Source: Chitinophagaceae bacterium UBA3430 (lineage in GTDB: Bacteria; Bacteroidota; Bacteroidia; Chitinophagales; Chitinophagaceae). Taken from it: a stretch of 6,656 nucleotides of DNA. Below, in pieces: positions 1 to 6,517 of the stretch (positions are counted from its first letter, which is position 1; each line of letters opens with the position of its first letter). The notes beneath the pieces were generated by a model. It worked only from the letters and a program-made list of their open reading frames with translations. It had not been told where the DNA came from and ran no database searches. Where the stretch lies: the NCBI GenBank assembly GCA_002378975.1, contig DFST01000113.1:1-6656 (forward strand), in the 5' to 3' direction. Position numbers and translations under genes: made by a program.

Positions 1-225
1 GCCCCCACCGAGGTTCAGGGTGGGGTGCGGGTAGAGCACAAGGAGCTCTTCTGGTGGGGTCTAGCCTTCCGTTCCAGACAAAGTGCGATCCTGTCGGCGG
101 GAGTTAACCTTCAAAAACGATTCAGCCTTGGTTACTCCTTTGATATCTATCGGACCCCGCTCAGTCTTTTTGATGCGGGTTCCAACGCCCACGAGCTGAT
201 GCTCCGCTTGCGGTTGAAGAAATGA
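1..225 (+). CDS. PorP/SprF-family type IX secretion-associated outer membrane protein, C-terminal fragment
   Basis: The frame is open from the first base to a TGA at 223-225, giving 74 residues. The 5' part lies outside the window. The fragment has the alternating beta-strand look of an outer-membrane barrel end (FWWGLAFRSRQSAILSAGV) and then the closing pattern of PorP/SprF proteins: a LGYSFDI strand, a P-L-S-L turn and a terminal strand resembling 'SHEIMLRYRF' (here NAHELMLRLRL). In the family, SprF-like proteins are needed for secretion or surface attachment of particular T9SS substrates, such as SprB in Flavobacterium johnsoniae. The next gene, 37 bp downstream on the same strand, encodes a CHU_C-terminated protein, the classic partner, which supports the call. 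An internal GTG at 25 is not a credible start because the reading frame and the homology-like pattern continue upstream. An unrelated beta-barrel protein is the main alternative. Confidence 0.82.
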   Translation, partial: APTEVQGGVRVEHKELFWWGLAFRSRQSAILSAGVNLQKRFSLGYSFDIYRTPLSLFDAGSNAHELMLRLRLKK

Positions 226-262
226 GTGGGGTTGATTCAATACATTTACATTGCTTGTCTAC

Positions 263-3175
263 ATGAATCGTACTCTTCTTTTATATCTGTTTGTTCTGGC
301 ATCTCCGTTGGCAACGCTTGCCCAAGTTTCTCCGTTGAATCTGTTGGTCAATGGCGACTTTGAAAGCGGCGGAAGCGGAAGTGGATTCCAAACGCTGTCT
401 CCCTATAATTTTCTGGCTACACTGACGGGCAATTCGAATACGGGTGATTATGCCGTCATCCCCAACCCGCAACCCATGAATACAGCATTCTTTATATCGG
501 GAACCGACCACAGCGGTACCGGTAAAATGCTGGTGATCGACGGAACGACCATAACAGGCAATCCACGCTTCTGGAAAGCGGGAAGTAATGGTGGGGGTGT
601 GGGGCCGTTGACCGTCGGCCAATCCTATACATTTAGTTATTGGATCAAGAGCATTGCGACCAGCGTAGTGGATGTATCCACTACGGCAAATATTCAGGTG
701 AATTGGAACAACGCGAGTAACATCACGATGGTTTCGGGAAATGCATTGGCTCCCTATCCCGGTAGTACGGCCACCTGGCAGAAAGTGGTTTATTCGTTTA
801 CGGCCACTACCGCCTTTGTAAACATTGAGCTTTCGAATAATAATGTCAATGCGGTGGGCAACGACTTTGCGATCGATGATGTGGAAGTACTCGCGCCTCC
901 TGTGCCGATGACCATTCGATACAATGCGATCGACCCCTCCTGCCCGAATACAAACGACGGATTTATTGCCGTCTACGCTACTGGTGGCACACAGCCCTAT
1001 CAATATAGTTTTAACGGTGGCCCCTATACCAGCAACAATGTCTTTAGCGGACTAGGCACCGTTTCCAACGCGTTTGTTTCGGTAAAAGATGCTGCAACCC
1101 CCACGGCTGCAGTCGTTTTCTCTCCCTCTAACATTTCCTTGAATCCGCCGGTCAATTCATTGATCATTCGTCCCGATTCCACGATATGCGGTGGGGCCAC
1201 GGTGCCGCTTTATGCAAGCGGCAGTTCGACGGGATACAGCTGGACTTCTACGCCCAATGATCCCACCATTGCCAACCCAAATGCACAAAACACAACCGCT
1301 ACACCCACCCAGAATACAACCTATACCGTCATTAGCTCTGTGAATCGTAATCGCAACTTGATTTACAACGGAGATTTTGAACAGGGCAATGTAGGATTTG
1401 AGACGCAATACAACTTCTTCCCATCGCCTCCCTACCCGGCGAATGCCGGCTATGCCCAACGTGCATATAGCCTCGTTAACAATGCTCAGCAATTTGAGCC
1501 GCAATTTCAACCCTGCGTCGATCATACCAGCGGTAGCGGAATATTCATGGCCATTGACGGTGCAACCACGGCGAACGTTAAACTCTGGTCACAAAAAGTA
1601 GCCGTCACCCCCAACACCAACTACACGGTACAATATTGGTTGCAATCCATTGATGGAAATAGTCCGGCTCAACTGGAAACACAGATCAATGGATCACCGA
1701 TCACCGGAAATGCAGCGAGCAGCATCGCCACGGCCACTTCTACTACCTGCGTTTGGCAACAAATAACCTATACCTGGAACAGTGGATCGAACACAACGGC
1801 CGAGCTCGTGTTGATCAACCGAAATACGTCTTCCAACGGAAACGACTTTTCGATTGATGATGTTTCAATGACGCACTCCGTCGCCTGCACATTCACAAAA
1901 AGCTGTAACATAACAGTCACTTCGAGCAGCACCCCCATCACCAATTTTAACTACACCTCGCCGGTCTGTTTATCGGGGAGCAATCCGTCGCCCGTCTTGG
2001 CTTCTGGATTCACCACCGGTGGCATCTTCTCCTCCTCCGCGGGTATTGCGATCAACGGATCGACCGGCCTGATCAATTTAGCCGCTTCTTCACCAGGCAC
2101 ATACACAATTACTTACACAACTGCAGCCAGTGCTTGTCAGTCGGCCGGAAGCAGCACAGCGACCATTACCCTAAGCAACTCCCTCACACCCGTTACCACC
2201 TTTAGCTACGCGACTCCGATTTGCGCAAGTGCCGGAACGCTCACGCCAACCACCGCAACCGGATTCACAACTGGCGGAATCTACAGCAGCACGAACGGAC
2301 TTTCTTTGAATGCATCGACCGGCGCCATCAATGCATCCACTTCCACACCCGGAACCTACTCCGTAACCTACTCCCTTTCTGCCTCGGCTTGTCAACCGGC
2401 TGCGAGCAACAACACATCAATCACGATCAATCCCGCACCTGCTTCACCAACTGCCTTGCCGACCGTACTATATTGCAACAATGAGATTGCCTCACCCCTC
2501 AGCGCTACGGGAACCAACTTACTTTGGTATACACAAGCAACCGGCGGAACCGGTTCAACGACGGCACCTACTCCTGCTACCAACACCATCGGCACCACGA
2601 CCTATTATGTAGCGCAGACCAATGCCGGATGTGAAAGTTTTCGAACGCCGATCGCCGTGATTGTCACTCCAGGCCCTGCCGTGAATGCCGGTCCGGATAT
2701 CACGATCGCACCCGGACAATCGACTACGCTGGCCGGATCAACCAATGCAATTAATCCAACGATCAATTGGACACCCGCTGCCACACTCAGCAATCCGTCT
2801 ACATTAGCACCCACTGCCACGCCTGCCGGTACGACGACGTATTACTTGCGCGTGCAAGCCCAAGGTTGTACATCGATCGACAGCATGCGGGTGATTGTAA
2901 CGGGCGACCTCATCATTCCCAACGTTTTTTCGCCCAATGGGGATGGCATTCACGACCGTTGGATCATTCAGCGCATCGAGGATCATCCAAATGCAGTGGT
3001 TGAAGTGTTCAATCGGTACGGACAATCGATTTATCGCAGAACCGGATACAATGCTGCAAACGCCTGGGACGGACAAATCAGTGGAAAGCCCGTTCCCGCT
3101 GGTGTATATTATTATGTGATCCAAGGGATCGTAGATCAACCGGTGAAAAGCGGTTCACTCACACTATTAAGATAA
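263..3175 (+). CDS. Large modular T9SS type B substrate with CHU_C sorting domain (adhesin-like surface protein)
   Basis: This 970-residue protein is predicted to be exported by Sec and then through the type IX system to the cell surface or outside. I chose the ATG at 263 because it directly yields a signal peptide (MNRTLLLYLFVLASPLATLA, cut before Q21); an in-frame TTG at 251 would only add four residues. Modules in order: NGDFE...FAIDDVEV beta-sandwich, about 26-209; SprB-like repeat with GGTQPYQYSFNGG, about 216-294; PKD/Ig-like, about 301-359; a second NGDFE...FSIDDV module, about 365-537; two 85-residue repeats, 557-726; an Ig-like CHU_C-associated module with LLWYTQATGGTGS, about 727-804; a PKD-like module, about 806-881; and the gliding-motility C-terminal domain from 885 (IPNVFSPNGDGIHDRW, then FNRYGQSIYR and PAGVYYYVI). 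It is rich in Thr, Ser and Asn, with no catalytic motif I recognise. Adhesion or glycan binding is inferred. Arg is rarely CGA here, unlike in the next gene. Confidence 0.9.
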   Translation: MNRTLLLYLFVLASPLATLAQVSPLNLLVNGDFESGGSGSGFQTLSPYNFLATLTGNSNTGDYAVIPNPQPMNTAFFISGTDHSGTGKMLVIDGTTITGNPRFWKAGSNGGGVGPLTVGQSYTFSYWIKSIATSVVDVSTTANIQVNWNNASNITMVSGNALAPYPGSTATWQKVVYSFTATTAFVNIELSNNNVNAVGNDFAIDDVEVLAPPVPMTIRYNAIDPSCPNTNDGFIAVYATGGTQPYQYSFNGGPYTSNNVFSGLGTVSNAFVSVKDAATPTAAVVFSPSNISLNPPVNSLIIRPDSTICGGATVPLYASGSSTGYSWTSTPNDPTIANPNAQNTTATPTQNTTYTVISSVNRNRNLIYNGDFEQGNVGFETQYNFFPSPPYPANAGYAQRAYSLVNNAQQFEPQFQPCVDHTSGSGIFMAIDGATTANVKLWSQKVAVTPNTNYTVQYWLQSIDGNSPAQLETQINGSPITGNAASSIATATSTTCVWQQITYTWNSGSNTTAELVLINRNTSSNGNDFSIDDVSMTHSVACTFTKSCNITVTSSSTPITNFNYTSPVCLSGSNPSPVLASGFTTGGIFSSSAGIAINGSTGLINLAASSPGTYTITYTTAASACQSAGSSTATITLSNSLTPVTTFSYATPICASAGTLTPTTATGFTTGGIYSSTNGLSLNASTGAINASTSTPGTYSVTYSLSASACQPAASNNTSITINPAPASPTALPTVLYCNNEIASPLSATGTNLLWYTQATGGTGSTTAPTPATNTIGTTTYYVAQTNAGCESFRTPIAVIVTPGPAVNAGPDITIAPGQSTTLAGSTNAINPTINWTPAATLSNPSTLAPTATPAGTTTYYLRVQAQGCTSIDSMRVIVTGDLIIPNVFSPNGDGIHDRWIIQRIEDHPNAVVEVFNRYGQSIYRRTGYNAANAWDGQISGKPVPAGVYYYVIQGIVDQPVKSGSLTLLR
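1931..2440 (+). repeat. Two tandem 85-residue (255-bp) repeats inside the CHU_C protein
   Basis: Unit A covers residues 557-641 and unit B residues 642-726. They stay in exact 255-bp register at every landmark I checked: TPITNFNY / TPVTTFSY, the first Cys (569 / 654), GFTTGGI (both), PGTYTITYT / PGTYSVTYS, and SACQ (Cys 625 / 710). The DNA has diverged much more than the protein, so the duplication is old. The motif, with SxxGLxxNxSTGxIN followed by PGTYxVTY, is common in secreted Bacteroidota proteins as a beta-sandwich spacer. The paired cysteines could form one disulfide per unit (inference). Confidence 0.85.
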
Positions 3176-3336
3176 AGATTCAGCTACAGCCCCCTCGCAG
3201 CGCAGCTTTATTTCCATTATAGATGAACCAGCCCTTGTTATCGGCGCGTTAAACTCCTAGCCCGCTGAGCGGATTAAAAAATTTTCGGTCGATTTGTTCG
3301 TTTGGGTCGAATAACCAACAACAAACCGGAATTAAC
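3176..3336. other. Intergenic region between the CHU_C protein gene and the propeller gene
   Basis: No open frame here looks like a gene. The sequence includes an A/T run (TTAAAAAATTTT near 3275-3284) and a weak CCGC-TGA-GCGG mini-hairpin just before it (about 3262-3272), too short to call a terminator with confidence. I found no convincing match to the Bacteroidota promoter consensus (TTG, about 20 bp, then TAnnTTTG). The nearest is a TCGATTTG at 3289-3296 without an upstream box. A promoter for the following two genes probably lies here because the preceding gene ends a separate unit, but this is inference. Confidence 0.4.
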
Positions 3337-4683
3337 ATGATTAAAATCGGCTGGGCCCTCGGGGGTCTTCTCGGCCTGGCAGCCATGTTGCCATCGGAAG
3401 AGGCCACTCCATTTCCTTCTATTGAATCGAAATGTCAATTGATATGGAAAACCAAAACCGGCGACGCGAGTTTCCGATCCAATGTGGTTTTTCGAGGAGA
3501 CCGGTTGTGGATCGGCTCCAATGGAGATTCGTTCATGGACCGTGGATTGATCGAACCCGGAAGCGGCGTCTATGAATTGGATCGACGAACCGGCAAACAG
3601 CGTCGACATTTTGCCAATGAGTTGTTTGGCGACATGGATGTGAATGGTCTCCTCATGCGCGGCGAACGACTATATTTCGGAAACGACAACGAAGAGTTCT
3701 TGTGTACCGACCTGCAAGGAAAGATCTTGTGGCGCAATCCCACCTCCGGCGATATCGAACACGAACCCAGTTTATTGCAAACAAAAAATGGAGAGGTAGT
3801 TGTTTATGCGGCCGAATCGGGTGAGGTAAAAGCCGTAGATCCGGAACAAGGAAAAGTGATTTGGTCGTATTACGTGCCGGAGTTTGACGGCTGGAAACCC
3901 GGCGATGATCGAACGGTGTTCAAGGTTAAGGCTTGGTTTCGCAACACCAGTCATTTTTATACGCGGCCCTTGGTGGTGGATGTCAATGCAGACGGAACCA
4001 ACGATCTCATCTACCGAACCTTTGGCGGAAATCTGCTGGCCTTGAATGGAAATACCGGATCGAAGCTCTGGTCGATGGAAGAGAAAGAGAGTTTGAGTCT
4101 TGGAATGGCTGTGATCGGTCAAGGGAAACAAAAAAAAATCGTGGCGCTTCGAAATATTTATGCCGACACCGTTCGATACGAGATCGCTTTCTTCTCGTTG
4201 CAAGGACAAAAGTTAGCCAGCCGACCGGTTTCTGAGTTGAGCTGGGGAAGCGGACTCAATGCGTTATCGATTGATGGAGATCGTGTTTTAATAAATGGTC
4301 GAACGAAAACTTTTCAAGTAGATCCATCGGGGAGCGTCCGTGAGATCGATCGATCCATTCCCTTCCAATTTAAATCCTGGAACAATGAGTTGGTAAATGG
4401 CTACCGAAATGGAAACGACCCGTTGTTTGCAGAAGGATTCATTCCGCTGAAGAATGGGAAAAAAGGAGTGGTCGTGATGAATCAATGCGATCTGGGAAAT
4501 ACGGATGTAGGATTTGTGGAGATCTTCTCGCTGGAAGATGGAAGCGTACTGGATCGATTCTCACTACCGGCTTGCGGAGAAATGCCGCCGGTGATCCGGG
4601 ATGTCGATCTCGACGGCAATCTGGATCTGTTGTTTGCCGGCTACGACGGATATCTCTACTGTTATCAACTGCCTAAATACTAA
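3337..4683 (+). CDS. Exported PQQ-like/FG-GAP beta-propeller protein of unknown function
   Basis: The product is 448 residues. It begins with one Lys and a hydrophobic stretch (MIKIGWALGGLLGLAAML), a plausible Sec signal peptide, so a periplasmic or extracellular site is likely. The body shows recurrent blade motifs of PQQ-like propellers, in which a '(V/A)YxLDxxTGKxxW' strand pair repeats: LIWKTKTGD (Trp37), VYELDRRTGKQ, CTDLQGKILWR (Trp132), VKAVDPEQGKVIWSY (Trp176) and LLALNGNTGSKLWS (Trp245). Two acidic loops of FG-GAP/calcium-binding type occur, D215-V-N-A-D-G-T-N-D223 and D422-V-D-L-D-G-N-L-D430. The second leads into a closing blade, GYDGYLYCYQ. I see no PQQ-enzyme catalytic residues, so a binding or scaffold role is more likely than dehydrogenase activity. 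The gene lies 4 bp upstream of a lipoprotein gene and is probably co-transcribed with it. Arg is mostly CGA (about 15 of 25 by eye), with no AGA or AGG. Confidence 0.82.
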   Translation: MIKIGWALGGLLGLAAMLPSEEATPFPSIESKCQLIWKTKTGDASFRSNVVFRGDRLWIGSNGDSFMDRGLIEPGSGVYELDRRTGKQRRHFANELFGDMDVNGLLMRGERLYFGNDNEEFLCTDLQGKILWRNPTSGDIEHEPSLLQTKNGEVVVYAAESGEVKAVDPEQGKVIWSYYVPEFDGWKPGDDRTVFKVKAWFRNTSHFYTRPLVVDVNADGTNDLIYRTFGGNLLALNGNTGSKLWSMEEKESLSLGMAVIGQGKQKKIVALRNIYADTVRYEIAFFSLQGQKLASRPVSELSWGSGLNALSIDGDRVLINGRTKTFQVDPSGSVREIDRSIPFQFKSWNNELVNGYRNGNDPLFAEGFIPLKNGKKGVVVMNQCDLGNTDVGFVEIFSLEDGSVLDRFSLPACGEMPPVIRDVDLDGNLDLLFAGYDGYLYCYQLPKY

Positions 4684-4687
4684 ACAA

Positions 4688-6031
4688 ATGAAAAACTCAT
4701 TGACATTGATTCGTACGATTTGTCTCGGAGCAATTGGATATTTTTTATTGATTCTTTTATTTGCCTGTTCGGCCCATCGTGGTTCGCGGATCGCACCGCC
4801 TGTAACGGATATTGATATCCCGTTTCAGAAACATCGATTTCAAGCGGATAGCGGCATGCAGATCCGATTATCGAGTGGCACGCAGATCCGAATCGAACCC
4901 GGTAGTTTAGTCGATGCAAAGGGAAACCTCGTTCGAGGGGAAGTAGAGTTTCGGGTGCGGGAATTCCATTCCACCAACGACATGCTACGATCCGGCATTC
5001 CATTGAACACACAACGAAACGGTTCGGATCGATTGCAATCGGCCGGCATGATCGAAATGAGGGCCTTTGCCAACGACCAGGTATTGGAAGTGGCTGAAGG
5101 AAAAACGATTGGTGTAGATCTGGCCGGTTATCGAAATTCGAGCGGCTATGACCTGTGGTACATGGAAGGGGATGACAATTGGAAAGTTCGAGGAAACTAT
5201 CGATCCGATTCGAACCGATACAAGATCGAGGCCATTCGAACGCTGAGCGACTCGTTAAAAAAACCACGTTCGCCGCAAGAGGAAGAAGATCGAACTTTTG
5301 AATTGGTGGGCAACATCACGGAGATTCCCTATTTAAAACCATATGCCGGCATGAAATGGCGATTGGATGATTCAGAAAAGATCGAGGTGCTGGGTATTCA
5401 GGGTCGGGTGCATTGGGAAAATGTACGAATCAATAAAGTAAAGAATCGGCAACAGGTATACGCGTTGACCTTTACCCAATTTGATCGCGGTGAGGGTTCT
5501 CCCGAGTCAGGTATTCAAAAAACGATACTGGCCAGTCCGATGACCACCCGAGGTGACATGAAAAAACGCATGGCGATCTACGAGAAAGAAGTAGCGGAAG
5601 TGGAACGTCGCGAACGGGAGCGACAAGAAGCATTGGCCTTGGCCAAACGAGAAGCCGATTTGGTTCAATCGTTTCGTGCCGATCGGATGGGGATTTGGAA
5701 TGTGGATCGATTTCAGAAGATGGAAGACTGTGTGCCGGTCTATGTGCGTTTTGATTTTGAAAAATCAATCAAGTCGGGCGATCGACCGATCCGATTATTT
5801 GCCTTGTATGATGGTGACAATTCGGTGATGGAATATGCACCGTCGGATTGGAAGGCGGTGTATCTGCAAAAAGGGAAATCCATGCGACTGATTGCCTTGT
5901 TGCCCAATGATCAATTGGCGTTGGTAGACAATGAAAAAATTCAGCCTGTTTTGGAACAAGGCAAAACGGAAGTGAGTTTTGAGACCAAACGATTCTCCGC
6001 TAAGGAGTTCTTGAAAATGACGACGCCTTGA
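4688..6031 (+). CDS. Predicted lipoprotein with two beta domains and a central charged coiled coil
   Basis: The product is 447 residues. The frame is open back to 4601 inside the preceding gene, but the ATG at 4688 gives a proper lipoprotein signal: MKNSLTLIRT, a hydrophobic core, then L-F-A-C with the lipidated Cys at 27. Phe at -2 is unusual for a lipobox. Residues about 57-170 (SGTQIRIEPGSLVDAKG, VRGEVEFRVREF, SGIPL, S118-A-G-M-I-E-M, then W165) match a pattern I associate with Bacteroidota envelope proteins. The start recalls ZU5-type beta domains, but that link is tentative. Residues about 292-327 are Lys/Glu/Arg-rich and predicted helical (EKEVAEVERRERERQEALAL). A C-terminal beta domain follows (I336-W-N-V-D-R-F, then RLFALYDGDNSVMEY and LIALLPNDQLALV). 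It sits 4 bp after the propeller gene, suggesting translational coupling and a shared envelope role. No catalytic motif was recognised. The 45-bp gap to the convergent regulator holds no clear terminator. Confidence 0.82.
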   Translation: MKNSLTLIRTICLGAIGYFLLILLFACSAHRGSRIAPPVTDIDIPFQKHRFQADSGMQIRLSSGTQIRIEPGSLVDAKGNLVRGEVEFRVREFHSTNDMLRSGIPLNTQRNGSDRLQSAGMIEMRAFANDQVLEVAEGKTIGVDLAGYRNSSGYDLWYMEGDDNWKVRGNYRSDSNRYKIEAIRTLSDSLKKPRSPQEEEDRTFELVGNITEIPYLKPYAGMKWRLDDSEKIEVLGIQGRVHWENVRINKVKNRQQVYALTFTQFDRGEGSPESGIQKTILASPMTTRGDMKKRMAIYEKEVAEVERRERERQEALALAKREADLVQSFRADRMGIWNVDRFQKMEDCVPVYVRFDFEKSIKSGDRPIRLFALYDGDNSVMEYAPSDWKAVYLQKGKSMRLIALLPNDQLALVDNEKIQPVLEQGKTEVSFETKRFSAKEFLKMTTP

Positions 6032-6076
6032 TCGGATCAAAGATGAAGTGGGAAATGAATTCGATCTGGAAAGAAT

Positions 6077-6313
6077 CTATTCCCCCTGATCCAACACATG
6101 AAAGATGTGCGGAACCGGAACATCCAAGGAACGAGAAATGCAGTATACCTGATAAATGCTCGTATTGATTTTACCTAACTCAATGCGACTCAATTGAGTA
6201 TAATCAATGTTGGCGCCATTGGCTACTTTCTCTATAGAAAGTCCCTTGCTCAAACGGATCTCTCTCAATCTATCGCCAATTCGCTTACTAACCTCCTCGC
6301 GCTTCAAAGACAT
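6077..6313 (-). CDS. Small XRE-family helix-turn-helix transcriptional regulator
   Basis: The 78-residue product is almost entirely one Cro/C1-type DNA-binding domain. IGDRLREIRLSKGLS (12-26) forms helix 1 and the turn, IEKVANGA (27-34) helix 2, and DYTQLSRIELGK (37-48) the recognition helix with the SRIExGK signature. NTSIYQVYCISRSLDVP (50-66) fits helices 4-5. There is no sensor or enzymatic domain. The length matches stand-alone XRE regulators, including controller (C) proteins of restriction-modification systems and antitoxin-like repressors, but no restriction, methylase or toxin gene is visible next to it in this window. The ATG is the only sensible start. It is convergent with the lipoprotein gene. 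Upstream, a palindrome and repeated ATGGC half-sites suggest that it represses or activates its own promoter (inference). Confidence 0.9.
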   Translation of the reverse strand: MSLKREEVSKRIGDRLREIRLSKGLSIEKVANGANIDYTQLSRIELGKINTSIYQVYCISRSLDVPVPHIFHVLDQGE

Positions 6314-6400
6314 ATATCAAATTTGTGGGCGTTTAGTGGAATATACAATGGCATATCTGCATTTTTGCTTAAACAAAATAAGAATATGGATATTTAACAT

Positions 6401-6426
6401 ATTATACCACTTTCTGGTAAAACAAA
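6401..6426 (-). promoter_or_regulatory. Candidate promoter for the XRE regulator
   Basis: Read on the minus strand, TTTG (6423-6426) is followed after 16 bp by TATAAT (6401-6406), about 90 bp upstream of the regulator's ATG. TTTG resembles the -33 box of Bacteroidota promoters. The downstream box looks more like a classical -10 than TAnnTTTG, and the spacing is a little short for the Bacteroidota type, so this is only a candidate. An inverted repeat TACCA-N5-TGGTA (6405-6419) overlaps it. Confidence 0.3.
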
Positions 6427-6449
6427 TATGCTAACAAACGCCATTTAAA

Positions 6450-6469
6450 ATATGGCATACATGCCATAT
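6450..6469. promoter_or_regulatory. Perfect 20-bp palindrome, candidate operator
   Basis: Nine-base arms ATATGGCAT and ATGCCATAT flank a 2-bp AC centre with no mismatch. The same ATGGC core recurs nearby: GCCAT at 6440-6444, which with ATGGC at 6452-6456 forms a second spaced inverted repeat, and ATGGCAT at 6348-6354, close to the regulator's start. The size and symmetry suit a homodimeric helix-turn-helix protein. The obvious candidate is the XRE protein encoded just downstream. Transcription of the minus-strand gene at the right edge should already have ended before this site. Confidence 0.55.
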
Positions 6470-6480
6470 ACACTTACTAA

Positions 6481-6512
6481 TAAAAAGAAGGGGGTCCGAA
6501 TAGACCCCCTTC
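6481..6512 (-). terminator. Rho-independent terminator of the minus-strand gene at the right edge
   Basis: Arms GAAGGGGGTC (6487-6496) and GACCCCCTTC (6503-6512) pair perfectly over 10 bp with a 6-base loop. On the minus strand the stem is followed at once by TTTTTATTA, giving the U-tract needed for intrinsic termination. On the plus strand the stem is followed by CCACCTTA, so it acts in the minus direction. It isolates the regulator from read-through of the upstream gene. Confidence 0.85.
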
Positions 6513-6517
6513 CCACC

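Noticed and set aside
281..1003. Long minus-strand open frame of 240 codons opposite the CHU_C gene
   Set aside because: It is wholly antisense to a gene with clear signal peptide and modules, its translation is rich in Arg, His and Cys with no domain pattern, and long antisense frames are expected opposite repetitive Thr/Asn-rich coding sequence.
1931..2440. Mobile element or CRISPR-like array from the repeated sequence
   Set aside because: The similarity is at protein level with an 85-codon period inside one open frame. The DNA copies are diverged and there are no spacers or terminal inverted repeats.
3337..4683. PQQ-dependent dehydrogenase
   Set aside because: Blade motifs fit the fold, but the protein is shorter than such enzymes and I see no catalytic Asp/disulfide-ring motif or cytochrome CxxCH site.
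4601..4687. Upstream extension of the lipoprotein gene overlapping the propeller gene
   Set aside because: Starting at 4601 would bury the lipoprotein signal peptide 29 residues inside the protein. The ATG at 4688 places the lipidation Cys at 27, as expected.
4680..5267. Minus-strand open frame of 195 codons opposite the lipoprotein gene
   Set aside because: The plus strand here encodes a lipobox and a continuous protein. The antisense product has no recognisable motif and high Arg, Ser, Pro and Cys content typical of shadow frames.
6028..6040. TTGATC-G-GATCAA inverted repeat at the lipoprotein stop codon as a terminator
   Set aside because: The arms meet with a 1-base centre, so a stable hairpin would lose several pairs, and no T-run follows. 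It may simply reflect the general abundance of GATC words.
6194..6434. Two short plus-strand frames opposite and beyond the XRE gene
   Set aside because: They are antisense to a clear HTH protein, have no domain pattern, and run into AT-rich regulatory sequence.
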